From the NCBI GenBank assembly GCA_036898135.1, contig CM072525.1, forward strand, positions 58,397,049 to 58,461,048: a stretch of 64,000 nt of DNA. The letters run 5' to 3'. Position 1 is the stretch's first letter. The number at the start of each line of letters is the position of its first letter. Made by a program: the position numbers and the translations under genes. Below the pieces are notes generated by a model, which saw only the letters and a program-made list of their open reading frames with translations, had not been told where the DNA came from and made no database searches. This DNA is from Oncomelania hupensis. Taxonomy: Eukaryota; Mollusca; Gastropoda; Littorinimorpha; Pomatiopsidae. Positions 1 through 11,442 of this stretch are shown here, piece by piece.

Positions 1-2393
1 CTCATGAAAATGTAAACACTATAACAATAACTCCTTCTGCCGTCCGCCATCTTGACCTGTTTATATATGCATTTCAATGATTCAATTCAATTCTCAGTTC
101 TAATAATTTATATTTTCCCTCATAACCATGATTGTTTATACACATATACATCATAATTATAATTACATTTCCAGTCAAAAAAATCCTGATTCAACTTCAT
201 TCTCACCTTCATCACCCGTGTTCATGTTATGGTACATGAGGGGGACAATGGTCTCCCCTCATTCACAATTATCCCTCTGTCACGACAAACAGTGTGTATT
301 TGTGTGGTTGTAGTAGTGGGGGTAGGGGGGTGGGTGGGTGGAGGCCTAGTTTTCACCCCGCACTTAGCTGGATCGTCGGCTTCAGGCTTCGTGCTGCACG
401 GGATTTGTTTTCCGTGCAAAGGTGAGTTTTGCTTTGTTTTGTTTTGTTTGATCGCCTCTGCATTGCAACAGGTAAAGCATTGCGTCTTGGTCTTTTGTGG
501 AAGACAGACGTAGTCAGTGCAGCTGTGAGTTTCACTTTAACTCTGTGGTATTTTTCTGGACTTCCCTTGTGGACAGGATGATTTGTCTGCTTGGAGGTGC
601 CGGGCTGCTGTTTAGGCAGATTACACTGGGATTTAGCGTTCACGAGGTTGACTTTGAACTTCAGAAAGGTGGCGGGACGGGTCTCCAGACAGTCGTCTAC
701 ACCTCCGCTTCTACGTCATCGTTGAAGTAGGCTGGGGTCACTTTACTCCGGGGTCTTTCCGCAACGTCTTTGGCAGTCAAGTCTGATCAAACAAGGCAGC
801 AGACTGGGGCTACAGGGAGCTCCTCGCATCAACACGGCCGCTGGTCAGAGTGGCGAGCGTGACGGCGTCCCATAGTCCCCCGTCCTCACGATCTGTCCAT
901 TCCATTTCGTTTCCCCTTCGAAGCCTCAGTATCCACGATCCCTTCTTGCCAAAGCATCGGAATAAGGGCTTGACGTCGAGGGCTGATATCCCTTTACCTA
1001 AGCCTCGACGGTGTTCGTGACAGTTTAGTTGTGGACTGCGCAGGATTGGCTGGATAGTCTTCGTTGAGGGTAACTACACTGTGGCCAACAATTCCACTGC
1101 AGCCAACAATTTGACTGCAGGGACAACTCATCCTAATATCAGGGAACATTAATTAAGCTGCTGTATTTCATTGTTTGTGCTCATACCCGTCTGCATCATA
1201 TTACCACCTTAGTCATCATTGCCACCCATATCATCATCTCCATCGCCATCGCCATCGCCTCCTTATTGAACTCATTGGGCATACCTAATCGCGTCAGTCC
1301 TGCTGCTAACTCTTAATTTGCGTTGGGTATTTTATTATATAGTTGTATGATTGAGAAAATAAAAGATATATTAGCTTAAATTTGTGTCGTGTCGTCCTTA
1401 CCCCTGCTGTAAATTCTATTTTCCTCCTTCAGCGGGTGGACGGAGCGGGAGAAAAGGAAATAATTTTAACTAGTGACACCCTCTCTAGCATACTATAATA
1501 CAAAGTCACCCTTCCCTCATATTCATCACACCTCTCATTTTAACATATATGCTTCATCATTACCCCTTGGCCCAATTTTGGCATCAACAGTATTCTACAT
1601 ATTTAAACAAAAAAATCATATGCAAAATACTATTTAGCAAAATATCTCCCTTTCCCCCTCATTCAACATCATTAATTCACGTACGCAAGCTCGGAGTGCA
1701 TAGCCACTAAGGAATTGAAATACTGGATACACACCTTTAAGTTCTCGTCCTGTGAATTACGGATACACAAACATGACACCACAACACAACACAATACAAC
1801 ACAATAGGTATCCGCTGAGAGTAGATAGTTCATTACTGTGCTAGGAACATCCCAGTACCAGCGAGGTCACTGAGCCTTGGGAGGTCCCTAAACAAAGGGC
1901 ACAAACCCTTAAGAGAAGACCCTACACTTATTCCAGAATAAATGGCAGTCATAATCTTTCCACTACAGTACTTTGGTCATTCTTGTCCTGACGAGGGAGC
2001 AAGACCTTGGGTGGTTCGAAACATACGACACACTACCCTTATGAAACAGACTCTATCCTGAGATAACACAGTCAAAAGTCACATTCCATCCAAAAACTGT
2101 CTGCTCGCTAGCGCTTCCAACTTGACTCTGCTAGGGCAACCTTTTCCCAGTTCACAGTACAAGGCATCGAGTTTCATTCAGTCCCCAATTCTTCAAGCTA
2201 TGTATTATGCGTTTACCACGTGAAAACCATACCTACCTAGCATACATACGCAATAAAGAATGCTGATACAAACTTTATACACTGCAGCGCTAGAGATTTG
2301 CAACTCTGCACTATATAGAACTCCGGCACAACAACTATTAGTGTGCGTCGAAAACTCGTGACGTCACATACTTTTTTTTCTTTTTTTTTTTAA
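1..2393. other. AT-rich stretch, no gene recognised
   Basis: No open frame here has recognisable domains or codon structure. The short open frames at 128-730 overlap in several frames and include a G-rich tract near 315-345. Minor simple repeats are seen: a CATCGC-type tract near 1,238-1,258, an ACACAACACA-type tract near 1,780-1,805 and a T-rich run at 2,370-2,392. I see no tRNA, splice-supported exon or transposon end. Confidence 0.6.
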
Positions 2394-2428
2394 CAGGTTA
2401 AGGGCGAGCCCTCTTTCAACCAAGTTGT

Positions 2429-2463
2429 GGTTCTGATTCGGTTCTTTGCAGTCTGCTGGACCT
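2429..2463 (+). mobile_element. Diverged retroelement 3' tail at the edge of the satellite
   Basis: The text GTTCTGATTCGG…GTCTGCTGGACCT resembles the 3' tail shared by the LINE and short retroelements elsewhere in the window (CCTGATTTGGCTCGG…GTCCGCTGGACCT). The satellite starts immediately after GGACCT. In intact elements this is where the variable short tandem tail begins. Similarity is judged by eye over about 35 bases with several mismatches. Confidence 0.45.
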
Positions 2464-5058
2464 TCTATCTGCACTATGTCCACTCTGTCCTCTATCTCCA
2501 CTATGTCCACTATCTGCACTATGTCCACTATATCCTCTTTTTGCATTATGTCCACTATGTCCTATATCTGCACTATGTCCACTATGTCCTCTATCTGCAC
2601 TATGTCTACTATGTCCACTATCTGCACTATGTCCACTATGTCCTCTATCTGCTCTACGTCCACAATGTCCTCTATCTGCACTATGTCCACTATGTCCTTT
2701 ATATGCTCTACCGTCCACAATGTCCTCTATCTGCACTATGTCTACTATGTCCACTATCTGCACTATGTCCACTATGTCCTCTATCTGCTCTACGTCCACA
2801 AGGTCCTCTATCTGCACTACGTCCACTATGTCCTCTATATGCTCTACGTCCACAATGTCCTCTATCTGCACTATGTCCACTATGTCCTCTATCTGCTCTA
2901 CGTCCACAATGTCCTCTATCTGCACTATGTCCACTATGTCCTCTATCTGCACTATGTCTACTATGTCCACTATCTGCACTACGTCCACTATGTCCTCTAT
3001 ATGCTCTACGTCCACAATGTCCTCTATCTGCACTATGTCCACTATGTCCTCTACCCGCACTATGTTTCCTATGTCCACTATCTGCACTATGTCCACTAAG
3101 TCCGAAATCTGCACTATGTCCACTATCTGCACTATGTCCAATGTCCTCTATCTGCACTATGTCCACGATGTCCACTATCTGCACTATGTCCACTATGTAC
3201 ACTATCTGCACTATATCCAATATCTCCACTATATGCACTATGTCCACTATGTCCTTTATCTGCACTATATCCACTATCTGCACTATGTCCACTATGACCT
3301 CTATCTGCACTATGTCCACTTTGTCCTCTATCTGCACTATGTCCGCTATGACCTCTATCTGCACTATGTCCGCTATGACCTCTATCTGCACTATGTCCGC
3401 TATGACCTCTATCTGCACTATGTCCGCTATGACCTCTATCTGCACTATGTCCGCTATGACCTCTATCTGCACAATGTCCGCTATGACCTCTATCTGCACT
3501 ATGTCCGCTATGACCTATCTGCACTATGTCCGCTATGACCTCTATCTGCACTATGTCCGCTATGACCTCTATCTGCAATATGTCCGCTATGTCCTCTATC
3601 TGCAATATGTCCTCTATCTGCACTATGTCCACTATCTACACTATGTCCACTATGTCCTCTTTCTGCACTATGTCCACTATGTCCTCTATCTGCCCTATGT
3701 CCAGTATGTCCACTATCAGCACTATGTCCACTATTTCAACTATCTACACTATGTCAACTATGTCTTTTATCTGCACTATGTCAACTATCTGCACTATGTC
3801 CACTATGTCCTCTATTTGCACTATGTCCACTATGTCCTCTATTTGCGCTGTGTCTACTATGTCCTCTATCTGCACTATGTACGCTATGTCCTCTATATCC
3901 TCTGTATGCACTATTTCCACTATGTCCTCTATCTGCACTATTTCCACTATGTCCAATATTTACTCTATCTGCACTGTGTCCACTATGTCCTCTATCTGCA
4001 CTATGTCCACTATGTCCTCAATCTGCACTTTGTTCACCATGTCCTCTATCTGCACTATGTCCTCTATCTGCACTGTGTCCACTATGTCCTCTATCTGCAC
4101 TATGTCCACTATGTCCTCAATCTGCACTTTGTTCACCATGTCCTCTATCTGCACTATGTCCTCTATCTGCACCCTGTCCACTATGTCCTCATACTGCACT
4201 ATGTCCACTATGTCCTCTATCTGCACTATGTCCTCTATCTGCACTATGTCCTCTATCTGCACTATGTCCTCTATATGCACTATATCCACTATGTCCTCTA
4301 TCTGCACCCTGTCCACTATGTCCTCATACTGCACTATGTCCACTATGTCCTCTATCTGCACTATGTCCTCTATCTGCACTATGTCCACTATGTCCTCTAT
4401 CTGCACTATGTCCTCTATCTGCACTATGTCCACTATGTCCTCTATCTGCACTATGTCCACTACTTACTCTATCTGCACTATTTCCTCTATCTGCACTATG
4501 TCCACTATGTCCTCTATCTGCACTATGTCCACTATGTCCTCTATCTGCACTATGTCCTCTATCTGCACTATGTCCTCTATCTGCACTATGTCCTCTATCT
4601 GCACTATGTCCTCTATCTGCACTATGTCCTCTATCTGCACTATGTCCTCTATCTGCACTATGTCCACTATGTCCTCTATCTGCACTATGTCCTCTATCTG
4701 CACTATGTCCTCTATCTGCACTATGTCCACTATGTCCACTATGTCCTCTATCTGCACTATGTCCTCTATCTGCACTATGTCCTCTATATGCACTATGTCC
4801 TCTATATGCACTATGTCCTCTATATGCACTATGTCCTCTATATGCACTATGTCCTCTATCTGCACTATGTCCACTATGTCCTCTATCTGCACTATGTCCA
4901 CTATGTCCTCTATCTGCACTATGTCCACTACTTACTCTATCTGCACTATTTCCTCTATCTGAACTATGTCCACTATGTCCTCTATCTGCACTATGTCCAC
5001 TATGTTCTCTATCTGCACTATGTCCACTATGTCCTCTATCTGCACTATATCCACTATG
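2464..5058 (+). repeat. 9-bp-module satellite, block 1 (forward)
   Basis: The tract is made of the 9-mers ACTATGTCC and TCTATCTGC, combined mostly as 18-bp (A-B) or 27-bp (A-A-B) units. Every module is a multiple of three, so three forward and two reverse frames stay open, giving LHYVHYVLY, SICTMSTMS, ALCPLCPLS, DIVQIEDIV and GHSADRGHS protein repeats. Only the reverse frame reading ACA-TAG is closed. Locally homogenised variants are visible: ACGTCC/ACAATGTCC units at about 2,640-3,050 and TATGACC/GTCCGC units at about 3,330-3,590. Nothing supports translation. Confidence 0.95.
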
Positions 5059-5623
5059 GAGTGCCGGGGGTTTTCAGTATAAATAGTATCCCCACTTTAA
5101 GGAAATTTAGTGCTTTAAATTCCCACTGTCGCTGTCTTCCTCATTTACTCTCCCATTCCTGCTCTGTCCTATCACTCTGCTATACTATCTTCTTCTTCGC
5201 TAGATCAATGACCTACCTTTTTTCTTGAAAACTCTTCCTGGACAAGACTCCTTGTTTGTGTATGAGGTCTGTTGGATCAGTTTGGGATTATTGGACGCTT
5301 TCTGCAGGGAGGTCACTAGGGCTTCCTATGATTGTATTATTTAGCACTATAGGCATTTTATATGTATGTGTTTTGTTGATGATTTATAATGATGTTTGTA
5401 TTCTATTTTGTTTTTGTAACCGGAGGTTCGAGTAGTTGGGGTAAAGCCTCAGCCGTTCCCTGCGTGGGATGTCTTTATTGTAAAGTGACTGGACGGTGGA
5501 GGGCATTCAATTTTCCCACTAGGGTTGTTTCGGCAGATCTTTTATGCGGATTGGGGGTTGTCCGGCCCTGATTTGGCTCGGAAGAGTCCGCTGGACCTAA
5601 AGCAACAATCAATCAATCAATCA
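5059..5623 (+). mobile_element. Short retroelement with LINE-like 3' tail, inserted in the satellite
   Basis: This is about 565 bp and closely matches 60,667-61,257, lacking only the first bases (5' truncated). It begins TGGAGTGCCGGGG and ends with …GGACCTAAAGCAACAATC followed by a (AATC)n tail. Flanks repeat ATATCCACTATG at 5,047-5,058 and 5,624-5,635, a 12-bp target-site duplication. ATATCC is a rare variant of the satellite module, so the match is unlikely to be chance array phase. The only open frame (5,389-5,571) has no recognised domain. It could be a SINE-like element or the 3' UTR of an unseen LINE. Confidence 0.8.
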
Positions 5624-8600
5624 ATATCCACTATGTCCTCTATCTGCACTCTGTCCACTATGTCCTCTATCTGCACTATGTCCACTATGTCCTCTATCTG
5701 CACTATATCCACTATGTCCTCTATCTGCACTCTGTCCACTATGTCCTCTATCTGCACTATGTCTACTATGTCCTCTATCTGCACTCTGTCCACTATGTCC
5801 TCTATTTGCGCTATGTCCACTATGTCCTCTCTGTACTATGTCCGCTATGTCCTCTAGCTGCACTATGACCACTATGTCCTCTATATGCACTATGTCCTCT
5901 AGCTGCACTATGTCCACTTTGTCCTCTATCTGCACTATGTCCTCTATCTGCACTATGTCCTCTATGTCCTCTAACTCCACTATGTCCACTATGTCCTCTA
6001 TCTGCTCTATGTCCACTATGTCCTCTATCTGCACTATATCCACAATGTCCTCTGTCTGCACTCTGTCCACTATGTCCTCTCTCTGTACTATGTCCGCTAT
6101 GTCCTCTATCTGCACTATGACCACTATATCCTCTATCTGCACTATGTCCAGTATGTCCTCTATCTGCACTATGTTTACTATGTCCAGTATCTGCACTATG
6201 TCCACTAAGTCCGAAATCTGCACTGTCCACTATGTCCTCTATCTAGACCATGTCCACTATTTGTACTATCTGCACTATGTCCACTATGTCCTTTATCTGC
6301 ACTATGTCCACTATGTCCACTATCAGCACTATGTCCACTATGTCCTCTATCTGCACTATGGCCACTTTGTCCTCCTTCTGGACTATGTCCTCTATCTCCG
6401 CTATGTCCACTATCTGCACTATGTCCAATATGTCCTCTATCTGCACTATGTCCACTATGTCCACTATCTGCACTATCTCCACTATGTCCACTATCTGCAC
6501 TATGTCCACTATTTCCACTATATGCACTTTGTCCACTATGTCCTTCATCTGCACTATGTCCACTATCTGCACTATGTCCAATCTATGTCATCTATCTGCA
6601 CTATGTCCACTATGTCCTCTAACAGCACTATGTCCTCCATCTGCATTATGTCCACTATATCCTCTACTTGCACTATGTCCACTATGTCCTCTATCTGCAC
6701 TATGTCCACTATGTCCTCTTTCTGCAATATGTCCACTATGTCCTCTATCTGCACTATGTCCACTATGTCCACTATGTCCTCTATCTGCACTATGTCCACT
6801 ATGTCCTCTAACAGCACTATGTCCTCTATCTGCACTATGTCCACTATGTCCTCCATCTGCACTATGTCCACTATGTCCTCTATCTGCACTATGTCCATTA
6901 TGTCCTCTTTCTGCACTGTGTCTACTATGTACTCTATCTGCACTATGTCCACTATGTCCTCTATCTGCACTATGTCCACTATGTCCTCTATCTGCACTAT
7001 GTCCACTATTTCCTCTATCTGCACTATGTCCACTATGTCCTCTATCTGCACCATCCCCACTATGTTCACTATCTGCACTATGTCCACTATGTCCTTTATC
7101 TGCACTATGTCCACTATCTCCACTAACTGCACTATGTCCACTATGTCTTCTATCTGCCCTATGTCCACTATCAAAACTATTTCCACTATGTCCTCTATCT
7201 GCACTATGTCCACTATGTCCTCCATCTGCACTATGTCCACTATGTTCTCTATCTGCACTATGTCCACTATCTGCAATATGTCCACTATGTCCACTATCTG
7301 CACTATATCCACTATGTCCTCTATCTGCACTATGTCCGCTATGTCCTCTATCTGCACTATGTTCAGTATGTCCTCTATATGCACTATGTCCGCTATGTCC
7401 TCTATCTGCACTATGTCCCCTATGTCCTCTATCTGCACTATTTCCACTATTTCCTCTATCTGCACTATGTCCACTATGTCCTCTATCTGCATTATGTTCA
7501 ATATGTCCTCTATCTGCACTATGTCCACTATGTCCTTTATCTGCACTATGTCCACTTTGTCCTCTATCTGCTCTATGTCCACTATGTCCTCTACCTGCAT
7601 TATGTCCTCTATCTGTGATATGTCCACTATGTCCTCTATCTGCACTATGTCCATTATTTCCTCTATCTGCACTATGTCCACTATGTGCAATATGTCCACT
7701 ATGTCCACTATCTACACTATCTGCACTATGTCCACTATGTCTTCTATCTGCACTATATCCACTATCTGAACTATGTCCACTATTACCTCTACACTATGTC
7801 ACCTATGTCCTCTATCTGGAATACGTCCACTATGTCCTCTATCTGCATTATGTCCACTGTTTCCTCTTTCTGCACTTTGTCCACTATGTGCACTATGTCC
7901 TCTATCTGCACTATGTCCTCTATCTGCACTATGTCCACTATGTCCTCTATCTGCACTATGTCCTCTATCTGCACTATGTCCACTATGTCCTCTATCTGCA
8001 CTATGTCCTCTATCTGCACTACGTCCACTATGTCCTCTATCTGCACTATGTCCACTATGTCCTCTATCTGCACTATGTCCTCTATCTGCACTATGTCCTC
8101 TATCTGCACTATGTCCTCTATCTGCACTATGTCCTCTATCTGCACTATGTGCACTATGTCCTCTATCTGCACTATGTCCTCTATCTGCACTTTGTCCACT
8201 ATGTGCACTATGTCCTCTATCTGCACTATGTCCTCTATCTGCACTATGTGCACTATGTCCTCTATCTGCACTATGTCCTCTATCTGCACTATGTCCACTA
8301 TGTCCTCTATCTGCACTATGTCCTCTATCTGCACTATGTCCACTATGTCCTCTATCTGCACTATGTCCACTATGTCCTCTATCTGCACTATGTCCTCTAT
8401 CTGCACTATGTCCTCTATCTGCACTATGACCACTATGTCCTCTATCTGCACTATGTCCAATATGTCCTCTATCTGCACTATGTCCTCTATCTGCACTATG
8501 TCCTCTATCTGCACTATGACCACTATGTCCTCTATCTGCACTATGTCCTCTATCTGCACTATGTCCACTATGTCCTCTATCTGCACTATGTCCACTATGT

Positions 8601-9487
8601 CCTCTATCTGCACTATGTCCACTATGTCCTCTATCTGCACTATGTCCACTATGTCCTCTATCTGCACTATGTCCACTATGTCCTCTATCTGCACTATGTC
8701 CTCTATCTGCACTATGTCCACTATGTCCTCTATCTGCACTATGTCCACTATGTCCTCTATCTGCACTATGTCCACAATGTCCTCTATCTGCACTATGTCC
8801 ACAATGTCCTCTATCTGCACTATGTCCTCTATCTGCACTATGTCCACTATGTCCTCTATCTGCACTATGTCCACTATGTCCTCTATCTGCACTATGTCCA
8901 CAATGTCCTCTATCTGCACTATGTCCACTATTTCCTCTATCTGCAATATGTCCACTATGTCCTCTATCTGCATTATGTCCAATATGTCCTCTATCTGCAC
9001 TATATCCACTATGTCCTCTATCTGCACTATATCCACTATGTCCTCAATCTGCACTATGTCCTCTATCTGCACTATCTTTTTCATCTGCACTTTGTGCACT
9101 ATGTCAACTATCTGCACTATGTCCACTATGTTCTCTATCTGCACTATGTCCCCTATGTCCTCTATCTGCACTATGTCCCCTATGTCCTCTATCTGCACTC
9201 TGTCCACTATGTCCTCTATGTGCCCTATGTCCACTTTGTCAACTATCAGCACTATGTCCACTGTGTCCTCTATCTGCACTATGTCCACTATGTCCTCTAT
9301 CTGCACTATGTCCACTATGTCCTCTATCTGCACTATGTCCACTATGTCCTCTATCTGCACTATGTCCACTATGTCCTATATCTGCATTATGTCCACTGTG
9401 TCCACTATTTCCTTTATCTGCACTATGTCCACTATGACCTCTATCTGCACTATGTCCACTATGTCATTTATCTGCACTATGTCCAAG
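5624..9487 (+). repeat. 9-bp-module satellite, block 2 (forward)
   Basis: This is the same satellite as block 1, continuing in the same orientation after the retroelement. Long runs of uniform 18-bp and 27-bp units occur at about 7,880-8,930. More degenerate modules lie at 5,800-6,600 and 9,050-9,250. It carries open frames of 643, 1,091 and 603 residues, all made of 9-residue repeats, which are arithmetic products of the period. Confidence 0.95.
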
Positions 9488-9504
9488 AGGACATAGTGCA
9501 GATA
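9469..9504. repeat. Palindrome at the satellite inversion point
   Basis: The arm TATCTGCACTATGTCC (9,469-9,484) is followed by AAGA and then its exact reverse complement (9,489-9,504). The satellite is forward to the left and reversed to the right. The 16-bp perfect arms are therefore the centre of a much longer imperfect inverted repeat (at least 500 bp per side). Confidence 0.95.
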
Positions 9505-9990
9505 GTGCAGATAGAGAGGACATAGTGGACATAGTGCAGATAGTGGACATAGTGGGCATAATGCAGATAGAGCACATAGGGGACAAAATGCAAAAAGAGG
9601 ACATAGTAGACATAGTGCAGGTAGAGGACATATTGGACATAGTGCAGATAGAGGACATATTGGACATAATTCAAAAAGAGGACATAGTGCAGATAGAGGA
9701 CATAGTGGACATATTGCAAATAGAGGAAATAGTGGACGTAGTGCAGATAGTGGACACGGTTTAGATAGTGGACATAGTGCAGATAGAAGCCATAGTGGAC
9801 ATAGTGCAGATAGAGGATATAATGGTAATAGTGCAGATAGAGGACGTAGTGGACATAGTGCAGATAGAGGACCTAGTGGACAAAATGCAATAAGAGGACA
9901 TAGAGGACATAGTGGACATAGTGGAGATAGAGTACATAGTGCAGATAGAGGACATAGTGGACATAGTGCAGATAGTGGACAAAGTGGATG
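9488..9990 (-). repeat. 9-bp-module satellite, block 3 (inverted)
   Basis: These are the same modules read on the opposite strand (GGACATAGT, GCAGATAGA). Copies are more diverged than in block 2, with replacements such as ATTCAAAAAG and CACGGTTTA. The block ends near GTGGATGTCGC, where unique sequence starts. Confidence 0.93.
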
Positions 9991-11442
9991 TCGCAAACCT
10001 GGGTGTTACTGGGTGATCACTACTGATGAAGGACTACCTTGACTTTCATGACTTACCCCAGAACATGGTTTTATTTCAATAAAAAAAACCTAAGGTACAC
10101 CATTTACTTCCAACACTTCACAAACACATAACACGTTTTTCCAAGTTCGATTATTTTATTATATTCCGTTCATTTTTTCTTCGAAATCGGAACGATAATT
10201 TGGCGATATTTTTTTCCGTCGTGGTTACCGAAAATGTTTTTGCTTTCAATTATTTTTACTTAGCTTTCTATTTTCGTCCTCGTTGAAATCGTTGTTAACA
10301 AATGAAGAAACCAGTCTTTAGATGAGTTGTAGAAAAGTTAATAGGAGCTGGAACTTGACGTCGATGTCGCCGTTAGATCTAAAGGCTGTCCATGACCCAC
10401 CAGTGACTTCTGTAGCCCTCGTTAACGTACAGTTCCATCTTAGAATCAGTCACTCCGATCATAAGCAAGACGTCAGTGAAGATTCCAGTGCCAGTCTCAA
10501 AGATGGCATCGTCACAGATATCCCAGACGGATAATACCACAAGATAAAAACACCTGCCGAACAAAACTAGTCTTAGAAATCTGCATGAAAATTATTTTCA
10601 TACAAACTTAAACTCCTCCAGGTCCGGCTCTGCTTGGAAAAAACATGTTACGATTAATCAACACATCAGTCCCCTGAAAACCAACTGCATTCAGACGAAC
10701 CAACTATCTTTCTCTGGAAAAGAAATGCATTCAAACAAACAAACTATTTTTCTCCTCCGGAAAACAAATGCATTCAATGAACAAACTATTTTTCTCCTCT
10801 GAAAAATACATATATTCAATGAACAAATCATCACACTTATCAATCTTCTCGGGAAATTATCTTGAATGAAGAAAATCTAAATATTTACCCTACGGTGCCA
10901 GAATTTCAGCTAAAGCTGATCAAACGTCGAGGAACAACTATCTTCCTGGCCCAACCACATCTGACATCATTCAGCCTCCAGCTAAACTGTCGTTGGCACC
11001 CCACAGAATAAGTTGCCTCGGAGCTTGGGTAGAATCCTCCCTGTCCAGTCTAGATCTCTTTCCCAACTGATTGACAGTTTTTCCTAACCGATTTCGCCTC
11101 TATTTCATTTTACCAAGGTTACAATACTTTCATCATTAAAACAACCAATGAAAACTTCACAGCGCAAAAGTAACCTATCACCTCCAATATTATATTTTGT
11201 AAAATTAATAGCTCACAACCTCTTTGCTTTTCCTAAAATTTTATTATTGGCATTAATCATAAACTTTCACACAAAAGAATCATCGATAAAAATCGTCCAT
11301 TTTATTCTTTTCCAGGAATACACAAAATGGCGATTGACACGCAGCAAAATTTGACGTCATATTTCTAAATCTAGCACAGGCACTCTATAAAACAATTTGC
11401 ACTTGGAAAATAAAAATACTCGCGAGCGTTTCGTTTCGCGAC
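9991..11442. other. Unique AT-rich spacer inside the satellite
   Basis: This 1.45-kb stretch has no convincing gene. The small open frames at 10,322-10,534 (+) and 10,379-10,564 (-) overlap each other and show no known domain. It contains a short minisatellite (separate entry). It ends with a CGCGA…TCGCGA inverted motif (about 11,421-11,440) directly before the satellite resumes. Confidence 0.6.
10686..10830. repeat. Minisatellite, about 40-43 bp unit, about 4 copies
   Basis: The motif TGCATTCAA…AAACAAACTATTTTTCTCC recurs at spacings of 40-43 bp starting at 10,686. The last copy is decayed. Confidence 0.7.

Noticed and set aside
2427..5228. 933-residue open frame of LHYVHYVLY-type repeats
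   Set aside because: It is a by-product of 9-bp periodicity: four other frames over the same DNA are equally open, it runs across an inserted retroelement boundary, and there is no start context, splice signal or non-repeat domain.
5389..5571. Peptide encoded in the short retroelement (VPCVGCLYCKVTG…)
   Set aside because: It recurs in other copies only because the DNA is similar; the frame is short, lacks a domain and has different ends in each copy.
6250..9525. 1,091-residue open frame, and the similar 603-, 643- and 825-residue frames in other satellite blocks
   Set aside because: Same cause. The frame passes straight through the inversion palindrome and changes peptide motif when the array slips by one base.
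10322..10564. Small genes in the spacer between satellite blocks
   Set aside because: Two overlapping frames on opposite strands, no domain and no splice-site support.
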